A DNA stretch of 64,000 nt. Source: CAYSPG01 sp964432885. GTDB lineage: Bacteria; Bacteroidota; Bacteroidia; AKYH767-A; OLB10. Shown here one piece after another: positions 35,106 to 44,500 of this stretch. The position numbers and the translations under genes were made by a program. The notes under the pieces are model-generated. The model was not told where the DNA came from, did not search any database, and worked only from the letters and a program-made list of their open reading frames with translations. The stretch spans positions 248,001-312,000 of the forward strand of contig CAYSPG010000002.1 of the NCBI GenBank assembly GCA_964432885.1, read 5' to 3'. The stretch's first letter is position 1; each line of letters starts with the position of its first letter.

Positions 35106-36095
35106 TTACTGGAAGCCGAGGTTATAGGTATACTGACCGTTTTTTAACGAGTCGAGCGAGCGGGTGTCTAATTGTTTATCGGGTATAATTTGCGTGTAGC
35201 GGCTGGAAAAAATTCCTCTGCCGTTTATAATATTGGTATAATCAGGAATGGTTTGCACAATACCTGTAGGAGGTTGGTTAACCAAATAATAAGTGTACAA
35301 CTCATTTGCACCCACACTAAAAATAAAATCCAAATGATTAAATGCTCTTTTATAATCATTATCTTCTTTAACTTTTGACTTTATAAAACGATAAAAACTT
35401 TCTCCTTCAATACTAATTTGTAAAGGAGTTAACGAACTACCGTTTGATGATGTAACAGATGGAAATTCCCAATCAGCATGCAGTTCTTTATTCTGAGAAG
35501 GGTCGCTTACAAGATATTCGTTATAGTAAAACCGGATTGTTAAATCATAGATTACTCCATCGGCATTGGGATACCATTTTGCAATAAAAGGAAATTGATA
35601 ATTTCCGAACGATACAGTGCTAAAAGAGTTAGGGGAATCCACTGTGATTTTATCAACCACTTTGGTTTGCGATGTTACAACAAGTCCTGTTTGTTTATTT
35701 ACTACCGTAAGTTTGTATTCGCTATCCTGGTAAATGCTGTCGTTACCGGTTTGATAATACGTATTTCCATCAACAGCAAAAATACCGGGATCAAGAGTTA
35801 CATTTTCGGTGCGTGTAAGGTTAATTGTTTGCAAAACATTTCCATTTTTAATTCTATCAAGCTTTACATCTAAAATATCGGGATAGTTAAATGAATCAGG
35901 ATTTTGCGCCATCACATACGCATCTTCTTCGCCTAAAAAAGCCCTGTTTATACGTATGTACTGAATGCTGTCGGCAGCGTTTAAAAGCCCGTATACAACC
36001 GGTGTTTCTTTATAAGGTGCAATTAAATCCACATCGGTACTACATGATGTTTGCAGTAAAACAACTGCACAGATAATCTTAATAACATTGTTCAT
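35106..36095 (-). CDS. Predicted lipoprotein (possibly DUF4249-like)
   Basis: This 329-residue protein has a lipoprotein signal ending LLQTSC (acyl Cys at residue 18) and a beta-rich mature region beginning VDLIAPYKETPVVYGLLNAA, then DSIQYIRINRAFLGEEDAY. The pattern of short beta-sandwich repeats resembles a group of Bacteroidota lipoproteins of unknown function; the DUF4249 assignment is tentative. A -7 box lies 4 bp before the ATG, and the spacer to dnaK is 127 bp, so it is probably its own unit. Confidence 0.75.
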   Translation of the reverse strand: MNNVIKIICAVVLLQTSCSTDVDLIAPYKETPVVYGLLNAADSIQYIRINRAFLGEEDAYVMAQNPDSFNYPDILDVKLDRIKNGNVLQTINLTRTENVTLDPGIFAVDGNTYYQTGNDSIYQDSEYKLTVVNKQTGLVVTSQTKVVDKITVDSPNSFSTVSFGNYQFPFIAKWYPNADGVIYDLTIRFYYNEYLVSDPSQNKELHADWEFPSVTSSNGSSLTPLQISIEGESFYRFIKSKVKEDNDYKRAFNHLDFIFSVGANELYTYYLVNQPPTGIVQTIPDYTNIINGRGIFSSRYTQIIPDKQLDTRSLDSLKNGQYTYNLGFQ

Positions 36096-36099
36096 GGTT

Positions 36100-36107
36100 C
36101 AAAAGTA
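36100..36107 (-). promoter_or_regulatory. -7 box (TACTTTTG) at the lipoprotein start
   Basis: The minus strand reads TACTTTTG, then AACC, then ATG. Transcription from such a box would begin at or within a few bases of the start codon. Confidence 0.5.
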
Positions 36108-36147
36108 GGGCATGGTTTCCGATTAAAAAAATGTTGTACTTTTCCAC

Positions 36148-36186
36148 TCGTAAAAGTTTAAGGTTTTAAGTTTGAGGTTTGTTGTT
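36148..36186. repeat. GTTTAAGG/GTTTGAGG word repeat
   Basis: The 166-bp spacer between the divergent genes carries AAGTTTAAGGTTTTAAGTTT followed by GAGGTTTGTTG, a chain of related words. A similar chain lies at 51428-51446. Confidence 0.5.
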
Positions 36187-36261
36187 TTTTATGCCGCAAC
36201 TAATACTTTAGAGCACTTAACCTTTTATTATTTTTTACGTTTCAAAATTTAAACCACACGA

Positions 36262-37461
36262 ATGAAAAAAATAATTCTTTCCGTATTTATTTTATGCACT
36301 TGCTTTTTGTTCTCATTAAAGGCTCAATTGGTTACCGAGAAGTTTGATAAGATGGATTTGAGCGAAAATTTTGACAGCAGCAATGGCATGTGGACCTTTA
36401 TGGCCAATAACGATAACTTGTTTTTGGTGCAAGAGGGCGAGTATATATTAAATCGTAAAACAACCGCATCTCCATTTGCCGTAATTGCCAACTACGAAAA
36501 CAGTTTAACAGCCTTCAGGTTAATTACTTCAATAAAAATTGAAAAAGCAGCCGATGCAAGCGGATCGGTAGGAATTATATTTATGGCTCAGGCAGATGGG
36601 CAAGGTGGATTTATTTTCGAAATCAATACACAAAAGCAATACCGCCTCAGGCAAATTACCTCAGGAGCGTATAAATATCTTACAGGCGAACAAAAAACAG
36701 GTGGATGGATAAAATCGACTATGATAAATGATTTAAATGTTTACAATCTGCTTGAAATAAAAACAGCCAACCGCAATTATGACATTTATCTAAACAACAT
36801 GTACCTGATGTCGTTTACTGAAATTGCCTACAAAAACGGAAAACTTGGATTAGTGGTTGGGCCGGGCTCAAAAAGCAAGGTTGACTTTTTATATCTTTTT
36901 TCCAGTTCAAAGTTTGCTGATGATGACAGGAACGAACGCGATACCAAACAACAAACACATGGTACCGAAACAAAAGATACCGGCCCAGATGTGGTTGAAC
37001 TTGCCGAATCAATCATTAAACTAAAAACGCAAATAAATAAACTTACTGCCGAAAACGATGACTTGCGCAGAACGGTTGACGCTATAAAAGCAAGTGATGA
37101 CGATGCGGAAAAAGAAAAAAAGAACTACGAAAAAAGAATTAAAGATTTACAGGCACAAATGCAGCAAAAGGACACATCAGTTGACTCAATTGCCAAAATC
37201 AACAAGGAACTTTTGAAGTACAAAGAGATGGTTGCCGGAAACGAAAACTCTGACTTAATTATTTCACTTTCTAAAACCGTAAAAACCGAAAAGGAAAAAA
37301 ACAAATCACTTACCGACTCGCTCTCGTTTTACAAAGGCGAACTTCAAAAGCAAAAACTGCAGGGAAAACCTCCTAAAAGCAATGGCAGCACTACTGAAAA
37401 CAAGCCGCCCAAAGACAGTACACAGGTAAAAAAAGATTTTGCCTTGCCGAAGGAGAATTAG
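36262..37461 (+). CDS. Secreted protein with LamG-like domain and coiled coil
   Basis: This 399-residue protein has a signal peptide (MKKIILSVFILCTCFLFSLKA). The mature N-terminal half (about residues 25-210) looks like a concanavalin/LamG-type beta-sandwich (GIIFMAQADGQGGFIFEIN, then LLEIKTANRNYDIYLNNMYL, GKLGLVVGPGSK). The second half is a charged coiled coil (about 225-375) with heptads such as IIKLKTQINKLTAENDDLRR, and ends in a Lys/Pro-rich tail. No enzyme site is visible. It may be a periplasmic or surface binding protein; its partner is unknown. Confidence 0.75.
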   Translation: MKKIILSVFILCTCFLFSLKAQLVTEKFDKMDLSENFDSSNGMWTFMANNDNLFLVQEGEYILNRKTTASPFAVIANYENSLTAFRLITSIKIEKAADASGSVGIIFMAQADGQGGFIFEINTQKQYRLRQITSGAYKYLTGEQKTGGWIKSTMINDLNVYNLLEIKTANRNYDIYLNNMYLMSFTEIAYKNGKLGLVVGPGSKSKVDFLYLFSSSKFADDDRNERDTKQQTHGTETKDTGPDVVELAESIIKLKTQINKLTAENDDLRRTVDAIKASDDDAEKEKKNYEKRIKDLQAQMQQKDTSVDSIAKINKELLKYKEMVAGNENSDLIISLSKTVKTEKEKNKSLTDSLSFYKGELQKQKLQGKPPKSNGSTTENKPPKDSTQVKKDFALPKEN

Positions 37462-37607
37462 TTATTGAAGTAATGATGGTAATTGGGTAACTATGGTAAT
37501 TTGTAGCGAAGGTGTTTTTTAAGTGGAAATAATGCATTAAGTATACAATCGAAAATGTAAATTAAAATTGATAATAGCAGACTGGACTTTAAACGTTAAA
37601 ATTTAAA

Positions 37608-38423
37608 ATGTCAACCCATACCGAAATAAAAAAAGTTACTACACACACATTGCAGGAAATGAAACGCAGGGGCGAAAAAATTTCGATGCTTACTGCATAC
37701 GACTTTAGCCTTGCAAGAATACTTGATGCAGCAGGCATGGATGTATTGTTGGTTGGCGACTCGGCATCAAATGTAATGGCTGGTCATGAAACCACTTTGC
37801 CAATAACTCTTGACCAAATGATTTATCATGCTTCAAGTGTAGTGCGAGCTGTTTCACGCTCACTGGTAGTGGTTGATTTGCCTTTTGGAACTTATCAAGG
37901 TAATTCTAAAGAAGCATTAAACACTTCCATACGTATCATGAAAGAGTCGGGCGCACATGCTGTAAAAATGGAAGGTGGACGCGAGGTAAAAGAGTCTATT
38001 GAACGAATATTAACTGCCGGTGTTCCTGTGATGGGTCATTTGGGCTTAACCCCGCAAAGCATATATAAATTTGGCACCTATGTGGTACGTGCCAAAGAAG
38101 AAGACGAAGCGAAACGCCTTATTGAAGACGCTCATATTTTAGAAGAAGCAGGTTGCTTTGCCATAGTACTTGAAAAAATTCCGGCAAAGCTTGCATCAAA
38201 AGTTGCAGAAGAATTAAAAATTCCGATTATAGGAATTGGTGCAGGCGGAGGTGTTGACGGGCAAGTACTTGTTTTGCATGATATGCTGGGAATAAACAAG
38301 GAATTTAATCCCCGCTTTTTGCGCAGGTACTTAAACCTGTACGATGAAATTAAAACCGCTGCTCAAAAGTATATTGAAGATGTAAAGAACAAAGACTTTC
38401 CTAGTAAGAATGAGCAGTACTAA
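37608..38423 (+). CDS. panB: 3-Methyl-2-oxobutanoate hydroxymethyltransferase PanB
   Basis: PanB makes ketopantoate from alpha-ketoisovalerate and methylenetetrahydrofolate, the first committed step to pantothenate and coenzyme A. Signatures are ISMLTAYDFSLARILD, VLLVGDSASNVMAGHETTLP (metal-binding Asp), VVVDLPFGTYQ, AVKMEGG and GHLGLTPQSIYK. The 271-residue length is usual. No other pantothenate gene lies beside it. A spacer with inverted word repeats follows. Confidence 0.97.
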   Translation: MSTHTEIKKVTTHTLQEMKRRGEKISMLTAYDFSLARILDAAGMDVLLVGDSASNVMAGHETTLPITLDQMIYHASSVVRAVSRSLVVVDLPFGTYQGNSKEALNTSIRIMKESGAHAVKMEGGREVKESIERILTAGVPVMGHLGLTPQSIYKFGTYVVRAKEEDEAKRLIEDAHILEEAGCFAIVLEKIPAKLASKVAEELKIPIIGIGAGGGVDGQVLVLHDMLGINKEFNPRFLRRYLNLYDEIKTAAQKYIEDVKNKDFPSKNEQY

Positions 38424-38427
38424 TGAG

Positions 38428-38563
38428 TTGATGTGATAATTTGGTGATTACTATTTTTTTATTTCAACCGATTTAAGTTTCCTTTCCAACCCAGTTAATC
38501 CAATCACCACATCATTCCATCCTCCCATTAGCACATCAGCAAATCACCACATTATCAAATCAA
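38428..38563. repeat. Inverted word repeats between panB and rluA
   Basis: Arm 38428-38450 (TTGATGTGATAATTTGGTGA and on) is repeated in inverted, slightly altered form at 38542-38563 (AATCACCACATTATCAAATC). The sequence between has more related words (AATCACCACATCATT, GCACATCAGCAAATC). The spacing looks like multiples of about seven bases. No gene is seen here. Confidence 0.7.
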
Positions 38564-38567
38564 TAAA

Positions 38568-39245
38568 TTGAAAATTATTTTTGAAGATAACCACCTAATA
38601 GCGGTAAATAAGCGTGCCGGTGAAATAGTGCAGGGTGATAAAACCGGTGACGAAGCATTAAGCGAAACCGTAAAAATATTTTTAAAAGAAAAATACAAAA
38701 AACCCGGCAATGTATTTTGTGGAGTAATACATCGTATTGACAGGCCTGTGAGTGGAGTTGTTCTTTTTGCCAAAACAAGCAAAATGCTTGAGCGCATGAA
38801 CGAACTGTTTAGAAGCAAAGAAGTAAGAAAAACGTATTGGGCAATTGTAAAAAACAAACCACCAAAGAATGAAGACACGCTTACGCATTATCTCATTAAA
38901 GACGAAGCAAAAAATAAAAGCCGAGCATCACTTTTTCCAAAACCTAAAGCTCTTCAATGTCAATTGGCATACAAAGTAATTGCGACAAGCGATAATTACT
39001 TTTTGCTGGAGATAAACCCATACACAGGCCGGCATCATCAAATACGTGTTCAGCTTTCAGCAATTGGCTGCCCCATAAAAGGCGATTTAAAATACGGAAC
39101 GCAGCGCAGTAATCCCGATGGCTCAATACATTTGCATGCCCGAAAAGTTCAATTTATACATCCCGTAAAAAACGAACCTGTAGAAATAATTGCCGATACT
39201 CCCAATGAAGTATTATGGAATTATTTTTTAGCACAAGACACATGA
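38568..39245 (+). CDS. RluA-family rRNA/tRNA pseudouridine synthase
   Basis: This 225-residue enzyme belongs to the RluA family, which isomerises specific uridines in rRNA or tRNA. The catalytic block is GVIHRIDRPVSGVVLFAKTS with the active-site Asp in HRID. C-terminal signatures are INPYTGRHHQIRVQLSAIG and IKGDLKYG. There is no S4 domain. The start is a TTG at 38568 (KIIFEDNHLIAVNK), because no ATG lies before the conserved N-terminus. The target base is not predictable. Its stop overlaps the ATG of the next gene (ATGA). Confidence 0.92.
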   Translation: MKIIFEDNHLIAVNKRAGEIVQGDKTGDEALSETVKIFLKEKYKKPGNVFCGVIHRIDRPVSGVVLFAKTSKMLERMNELFRSKEVRKTYWAIVKNKPPKNEDTLTHYLIKDEAKNKSRASLFPKPKALQCQLAYKVIATSDNYFLLEINPYTGRHHQIRVQLSAIGCPIKGDLKYGTQRSNPDGSIHLHARKVQFIHPVKNEPVEIIADTPNEVLWNYFLAQDT

Positions 39246-39637
39246 CAGAATTTAAAAATCAAAAATCATTTTTTACTGTTGGCCTTAAATGCCTTTGCCC
39301 GCGCTGTTGCGAAGGCAAGCTTTTTAAAAATCCAAATCCGTATAACTTTAAAACACTGGCTGATATGCCAGCAACTTGTACTGTATGCAATTTATCTTTT
39401 ATGCCCGAAACAGGTTTTTATTATGGCGCGATGTACATGAGCTATGCATTGTGCATTTTTTTATCGGTGCTTAATTTTGCATGGGTATATGCACTATGGG
39501 GCTGGGTAATATGGCCGTATTTAATAACTAACGCGGTTATTTTACTTGCACTTCTGCCTGTTATTTTCAGGTTATCACGAAGTTTTTATCTGGCAGCCGT
39601 TTTCAGGTTTGAAAAAAGCACCGCACGTTTTAAATAG
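39242..39637 (+). CDS. DUF983 membrane protein
   Basis: This 131-residue protein has two CxxC-type zinc sites near the N-terminus (CLCPRCCEGKLFKN and CTVCNLSFMPETG) followed by two membrane helices (MSYALCIFLSVLNFAWVYAL and LITNAVILLALLPVIF). That arrangement defines the DUF983 family, of unknown function. The ATG at 39242 overlaps the stop of the pseudouridine synthase, so translation is probably coupled. Confidence 0.87.
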   Translation: MTEFKNQKSFFTVGLKCLCPRCCEGKLFKNPNPYNFKTLADMPATCTVCNLSFMPETGFYYGAMYMSYALCIFLSVLNFAWVYALWGWVIWPYLITNAVILLALLPVIFRLSRSFYLAAVFRFEKSTARFK

Positions 39638-39677
39638 TTTCAAGTTGGTTAATATTCGTGCAGGAGAACAAAAAAAC

Positions 39678-40985
39678 TTATACCCCTGAAGCCATCTCAA
39701 GCATCTGCTCGTACACTTTTCTATATCCCTTCCACAGTTGATTTTCGCTTAACGATTCGTTATGCCACAAGCTTATAAATGTTCCGTCAACAGCCTTTAC
39801 CTGTTCAATAAGCGGCTCTATCAAATCAAGCACATCATCAGGCTGAACTTTTAGATAATACTTAAACGTGGCATCCATAATAGCAAAAGGATGAATTTTT
39901 AAATCCGTTTTTAGTTCGAAATCCAAATCATAAAAGTAATATGAACTGCAAATGCTGGCCCTAAAGCCAATATTGTTTGCATAACCCATTGTATAATCAT
40001 CCTTTATATCCACATCTATAAGTTTACGATACGTATCCGGCAGTCGAAGTTTTAAAAAATGCTGGCGGCTTTTGGTTACTTCGCGTTTTAAAATTTTGGC
40101 TAGCAGTGCTACTTCCTTTTGCAACCGGCCCTGTTTTTTGTTTGAGCCGTACGAAGGATGTATTCCTGTCTCGGCATAATCTGCCAGCGATTTTAGCAAC
40201 GATTGAAATCTTTTGTTTTCAACCGGAACATTTTTGTCGTTTTCTCCATACTCACCCAACAGAAAAAAATATATTACATGTACTTTGTATTTCTTATGCA
40301 AGTCATGCATAAGTTGGTAGGTGTCGTATGGATCATGTGTAATTCGCGCAAGCACCTTGGTTCGTTCAACTATTTGTTCAAAATTAAGTTCAATAAGGCT
40401 GCGTGCATAGGCTCCCATGGTACGCATAATGCCTTTTTCAAGATAGGCGTACGCGTTGTCAATATCCACAGTTGAAATGTACCTGTACTTAGAGGGTGTA
40501 AACGGCAACAACGGATAATATTTTAATAAAATGTTGCGAAATTTTTTTGCCCAAATGTTTACTAATGGCTTATGCAAAAAATTTTTTTGGTAAGCAAGGC
40601 TTTCCAAATCATTAAATCTGTCGTGTGCATCGCGCATGTGAGGCAAATATTCTTCATAACGGCTAACCAGGTAAAACGTGGCGGCAAATACATCAAACGG
40701 AATGGTGTATTTGGGATGCGTTGCATAAAAAGCTTTTTCGCCATCCCATTCAAATACAGAAAGCTGCTGGTCTTCTATTCCTTTTTCAAACAAAAGTTTT
40801 TCAGCAAATACAAACGGCTCGTTTTCTACCGGATGGTCGCTGTATGTAAGGCGAGGGCCACTGTATGATTTAAATTCCTCTTTGTTAATGGTGATTTTGT
40901 ATTCAATCCCCATCAGGTTTTTTATAAATAAATCAAAAGTGTATTTAAGGCGTGAAGTAATTTGAGGTGTGTAAACAAGTAACAT
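39678..40985 (-). CDS. Polysaccharide deacetylase-family protein
   Basis: This 435-residue protein has a NodB-like fold in its C-terminal half. The metal-site region starts at YISTVDIDNAYAY, a His-containing strand GIHPSYGSN matches the second motif, and FISLWHNESLSE the last. The N-terminal half (RLTYSDHPVENEPF, then FAATFYLVSRYEEY) is the extension found in a Bacteroidota subgroup. No signal peptide is present, so it is probably cytoplasmic and its substrate is unclear. A promoter overlaps the end of radC. Confidence 0.82.
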   Translation of the reverse strand: MLLVYTPQITSRLKYTFDLFIKNLMGIEYKITINKEEFKSYSGPRLTYSDHPVENEPFVFAEKLLFEKGIEDQQLSVFEWDGEKAFYATHPKYTIPFDVFAATFYLVSRYEEYLPHMRDAHDRFNDLESLAYQKNFLHKPLVNIWAKKFRNILLKYYPLLPFTPSKYRYISTVDIDNAYAYLEKGIMRTMGAYARSLIELNFEQIVERTKVLARITHDPYDTYQLMHDLHKKYKVHVIYFFLLGEYGENDKNVPVENKRFQSLLKSLADYAETGIHPSYGSNKKQGRLQKEVALLAKILKREVTKSRQHFLKLRLPDTYRKLIDVDIKDDYTMGYANNIGFRASICSSYYFYDLDFELKTDLKIHPFAIMDATFKYYLKVQPDDVLDLIEPLIEQVKAVDGTFISLWHNESLSENQLWKGYRKVYEQMLEMASGV

Positions 40986-40992
40986 ATAGGCG

Positions 40993-41017
40993 CAAATTTA
41001 CATCAAACCCTCATCGC
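40993..41017 (-). promoter_or_regulatory. Promoter of the deacetylase gene inside radC
   Basis: The minus strand reads TAAATTTGC (-7 box, 41000-40993), with a TTG 17 bp upstream at 41020-41018, inside radC. The box ends 7 bp before the ATG, predicting a leader close to zero. Confidence 0.55.
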
Positions 41018-41693
41018 CAAAACTAAAGTAGGTGTTGCCTGCAATTATTACATGATCTAAAACAGAAACATCAAGTGTTTTGCCAGCCTCTATTGCCTTT
41101 TTTGTAAGTGCTAAATCCTGTTCGCTTGGCTGAGGGTTACGGCTTGGATGGTTGTGGCATAAAACAATAGACGAAGCCAGATTATCAATTGCCTCTTTAA
41201 AAATCATTTTGTTGTCAACCACGGTTCCAGCAACCCCGCCCTCGCTAATTTTAACCGGCTTTATAATTTGATTGCTTCTATTAAGCAGCAAAACATAAAA
41301 AACTTCATGGCGTAGGTCAGAAAGGTCAGCCGAAAAAAAATCATATACATCTTTGCTGGTTACTATTTTTTGCTGCTTAACAACATCTGATTGCGACCTG
41401 CGCCTGCCAAGTTCCAGTGCGGCAACAATGGTTATAGCCTTTACTTCGCCCATGCCTTTAAACTTGCTAAGTTCACTTACGCTCATGCGCGAAAGTTCGG
41501 CAAGATTATTTTTTACTTCTTTTAAAATTCTTTTTGAAAGTTCAACAGCCGATTCGTCTCTGCTGCCGCTACGAATTAAGATGGCAAGTAATTCTGAATC
41601 GGTTAATGTGTGACGGCCTTTTTCTAAAAGTTTTTCGCGAGGGCGGTCGGCTTCTGCCCATGATTTTATTCCTGTAACACTTTCGTCTGACAT
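40998..41693 (-). CDS. radC: RadC (JAB/MPN-domain) protein
   Basis: This 231-residue RadC-family protein has helix-hairpin-helix sequence near the N-terminus (LSKFKGMGEVKAITIVAALE) and a C-terminal JAB/MPN metal-site motif (VLCHNHPSRNPQPSEQD). The family is widespread but its role is uncertain; the old link to recombination repair in E. coli was withdrawn. It lies 26 bp after the LUD-domain gene on the same strand. Confidence 0.94.
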   Translation of the reverse strand: MSDESVTGIKSWAEADRPREKLLEKGRHTLTDSELLAILIRSGSRDESAVELSKRILKEVKNNLAELSRMSVSELSKFKGMGEVKAITIVAALELGRRRSQSDVVKQQKIVTSKDVYDFFSADLSDLRHEVFYVLLLNRSNQIIKPVKISEGGVAGTVVDNKMIFKEAIDNLASSIVLCHNHPSRNPQPSEQDLALTKKAIEAGKTLDVSVLDHVIIAGNTYFSFGDEGLM

Positions 41694-41719
41694 AGCGCTT
41701 ATAAAAGCAAAGAATTAGT

Positions 41720-42340
41720 TTATTTAAATACCGGCAACTTATTTTCCTCGAGGTTTAGCAACACAAACATTCCACCAACAAATGATTGAGGATTAATGCA
41801 AGAGACAACTGTAGGCATTTTGCCTTGATTGTTTTCTCTTATGCAGGTAATGGCATGCTTCATATCATTTCTTAATTGCGATTGAGAGCAAATCACTACA
41901 AGGTTTTGTGCTTGTAAAATACTTTTATTGTGAACAAATTCGGTTGAAGTAAAAACAATTTCGCCTGTACGGTTTAGAAGTGCTGCACATGAAATTAAAA
42001 CAGCTTCTGCTTTAATATCATCGTTTAAAACGGTTTTAAACGGAAATTCAAACTCACTAAGCAATGATGCAATGTTATTATCTGCACAATAAATATTTCG
42101 CCATTGGTTTTGCTCACACAAGGCAAGCAGCATTTCTATCAGTTCAACGGTGTGCTCGCACAAAATAAAATTACCGCCATGGTCAATAAATTTTTCAGCA
42201 AAGTTTACTTCGTCTGGCAAATCGTTTACATGGAAAACCGAAGAATCAAAATCAAGATTAGGAAAAGGGTTTGCTGTTTTTGACAACAAAGCGCTGCGTA
42301 CCTTTTTCAGAACTTTTTCTCTGTTGGTACTTTCGTTCAT
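41720..42340 (-). CDS. LUD-domain (LutC/YkgG-like) protein
   Basis: This 206-residue protein has the fold of the LUD family: an N-terminal helix and a C-terminal alpha/beta core with LISCAALLNRTGEIVFTSTE and QNLVVICSQSQLRNDM. LutC is a subunit of lactate-utilisation complexes elsewhere, but no lutA or lutB is present here. The gene starts one base after the ftsH stop, so it is probably translated with ftsH. A lactate role is therefore not assigned. Confidence 0.82.
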   Translation of the reverse strand: MNESTNREKVLKKVRSALLSKTANPFPNLDFDSSVFHVNDLPDEVNFAEKFIDHGGNFILCEHTVELIEMLLALCEQNQWRNIYCADNNIASLLSEFEFPFKTVLNDDIKAEAVLISCAALLNRTGEIVFTSTEFVHNKSILQAQNLVVICSQSQLRNDMKHAITCIRENNQGKMPTVVSCINPQSFVGGMFVLLNLEENKLPVFK

Positions 42341-42341
42341 G

Positions 42342-44441
42342 TTAACTGGTTAAAGTTTCTTTGGGAGCTACTGGTGTTTCGTGCCCGTTTTGTTGCACAT
42401 CTTTATTTTCATCTGATGAATTCAACTCTTTTTTTACTTCTCCGTTGTCGCCATATGAATTGAAGGTGGCTTTTTCGGATTCAGCCCATTTGCGCACTCC
42501 AAATATTTCTTCCAGGTCTTCTTTAAAAATAACTTCTTTTTCAAGCAAACGTGCTGCAAGTTTGTCAAGTTGCGCCTTATGTTCTTTTAGCAATTCTTTG
42601 GTACGCACATAGGCTTCATCTATCATTTTTTTCACTTCCTGGTCAATCAACTCGGCAGTTTTTTCGCTGTAAGGTTTGCTAAACGAGTAGTCTTGCTGCC
42701 CTGATGAATCATAGTAGCTTATGTTGCCAAGCTTATCATTTAAACCAAAAATGCTTACGCTTGCATACGCTTGCTTGGTAATTTTTTCTAAATCACTTAA
42801 TGCCCCGGTTGAAATGCTTCCAAAAACAACTTCTTCGGCTGCGCGTCCGCCAAGTGCCGCGCACATCTCGTCAAAAATTTGTTCTTTGTTTGTAAGTTGA
42901 CGCTCTTCGGGTAAGTACCATGCTGCACCCAATGAGTTACCACGTGGAACTATGGTCACTTTAACTAAAGGATGCGCGTGTTCAAGCAACCAGCTAACGG
43001 TGGCATGGCCGGCTTCATGATATGCAATTACGCCTTTTTCGTGTTTGGTTATTATTTTGTTTTTCTTTTCAAGCCCGCCAATAATTCTGTCAACGGCTGA
43101 TAAAAAATCTTCTTTGCCAATGGCGGTTTTATTTCTGCGCGCTGCAATTAAGGCAGCCTCGTTACACAGGTTTGCAATATCTGCTCCAGAGAAGCCGGGT
43201 GTTTGTTTGGCTAAAAATTTTATGTCAACTGTTTTGTCAATCTTTAAACCAACGGTATGTACTTTAAAAATTTCTTCGCGTCCGGTAAGGTCGGGCAATT
43301 CAACATAAATTTGCCTGTCGAAACGCCCCGGGCGCAGCAGTGCACGGTCAAGTATATCGGCACGATTGGTTGCTGCCACAATAATTACTCCTGTGTTGCT
43401 GCCAAAGCCATCCATCTCTGTCAGCAATTGGTTTAGTGTGCTTTCGCGCTCATCATTTGCGCTAAACGATGGAGACTTTCCGCGTGCGCGGCCAATGGCA
43501 TCTATCTCATCAATAAAAATAATGCTTGGTGCTTTTTCTTTTGCCTGTCTAAATAAATCTCGCACACGCGAAGCACCTACCCCTACAAACATTTCTACAA
43601 AATCGGAACCCGAAAGCGAAAAGAATGGAACCTGCGCTTCGCCTGCAACGGCCTTTGCCAACAATGTTTTTCCGGTTCCGGGAGGGCCAACTAATAATGC
43701 GCCACGAGGAATTTTTCCGCCAAGTTGTGTGTATTTTTTAGGATTTTTTAAAAAGTCAACTATCTCCATCACCTCCACTTTTGCTTCTTCCAATCCAGCC
43801 ACATCATTAAAAGTAACTTTAACGTTTAAATCTTTATCAAATAATTGTGCGCGGGATTTACCGATGTTAAAAATTTGTCCACCCGGGCCACCACCACCCA
43901 TTCTTCGCATTATAAAAATCCATATCACGGCAATAATTATAAATGGCAGCAGGTTCCAAAAAATTACTTCAAACATCGATCGGTCGTTGTTATTGTAAGT
44001 AATGTTTATTTTTTCTGTTTCCGGAAAATCTTTTTGCGCCTGTTCAATTTTGGTTTCAAAGTTTCCAACATCTCCAATGGTAATATAATAATGAGGGCCA
44101 TCGTTAAGGCTGTTGCCAAAAGGCTTGCGCGCTACCGAGCGGTATTTTTCATCGGTTAGTTTACTTTCTTTGATATATATGTTTGCCCGCTCGCGGTTAA
44201 CTATTTCAATGCGCTCAACATCGTAGGTTTTAAGCATCGAGCGTTCAAACTCCGGAAAATCGGTTTGCAATGTTTTATTTCCATAATCCAATGCCCATAT
44301 AACAAAAATCAAAACAAATACAATGGCGTAAATCCATGAAAAATTAAAATTAAATCCTTTGCCGGGCGGCTTGGGGATTTTATTAAAGGAGGGTTTCTTT
44401 TTTGAATCCTTATTCTGTTCTGTTTTATTCTCTTCAGTCAT
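42342..44441 (-). CDS. ftsH: ATP-dependent zinc metalloprotease FtsH
   Basis: FtsH is a membrane-bound AAA+ protease that degrades misfolded membrane and regulatory proteins. From the ATG at 44441 it has 699 residues: a polar N-terminus, a first membrane helix (WIYAIVFVLIFVIWAL), a periplasmic region, a second helix (LLPFIIIAVIWIFIM), the AAA domain with GPPGTGKTLLAKA and FIDEIDAIGRARG, and the zinc motif HEAGH. A TTG 27 bp upstream is in frame but unlikely. The C-terminal tail is Glu/Lys/Asn-rich. It lies between rsfS and the LUD gene. Confidence 0.98.
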   Translation of the reverse strand: MTEENKTEQNKDSKKKPSFNKIPKPPGKGFNFNFSWIYAIVFVLIFVIWALDYGNKTLQTDFPEFERSMLKTYDVERIEIVNRERANIYIKESKLTDEKYRSVARKPFGNSLNDGPHYYITIGDVGNFETKIEQAQKDFPETEKINITYNNNDRSMFEVIFWNLLPFIIIAVIWIFIMRRMGGGGPGGQIFNIGKSRAQLFDKDLNVKVTFNDVAGLEEAKVEVMEIVDFLKNPKKYTQLGGKIPRGALLVGPPGTGKTLLAKAVAGEAQVPFFSLSGSDFVEMFVGVGASRVRDLFRQAKEKAPSIIFIDEIDAIGRARGKSPSFSANDERESTLNQLLTEMDGFGSNTGVIIVAATNRADILDRALLRPGRFDRQIYVELPDLTGREEIFKVHTVGLKIDKTVDIKFLAKQTPGFSGADIANLCNEAALIAARRNKTAIGKEDFLSAVDRIIGGLEKKNKIITKHEKGVIAYHEAGHATVSWLLEHAHPLVKVTIVPRGNSLGAAWYLPEERQLTNKEQIFDEMCAALGGRAAEEVVFGSISTGALSDLEKITKQAYASVSIFGLNDKLGNISYYDSSGQQDYSFSKPYSEKTAELIDQEVKKMIDEAYVRTKELLKEHKAQLDKLAARLLEKEVIFKEDLEEIFGVRKWAESEKATFNSYGDNGEVKKELNSSDENKDVQQNGHETPVAPKETLTS

Positions 44442-44500
44442 TCTTATTTTTTTTTGCGATGGTATCAACTATTGTGCTACGCGCATTTTGTCAGTTAAAT

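Noticed and set aside
41720..42340. Lactate utilisation operon (lutABC)
   Set aside because: Only the LUD-domain gene is present, linked to ftsH. No lutA or lutB lies nearby, so a lactate operon is not supported.
43366..43998. Open frame of 210 codons antisense to ftsH
   Set aside because: It is opposite the AAA domain of ftsH and has no signal of independent coding; a by-product of codon bias.
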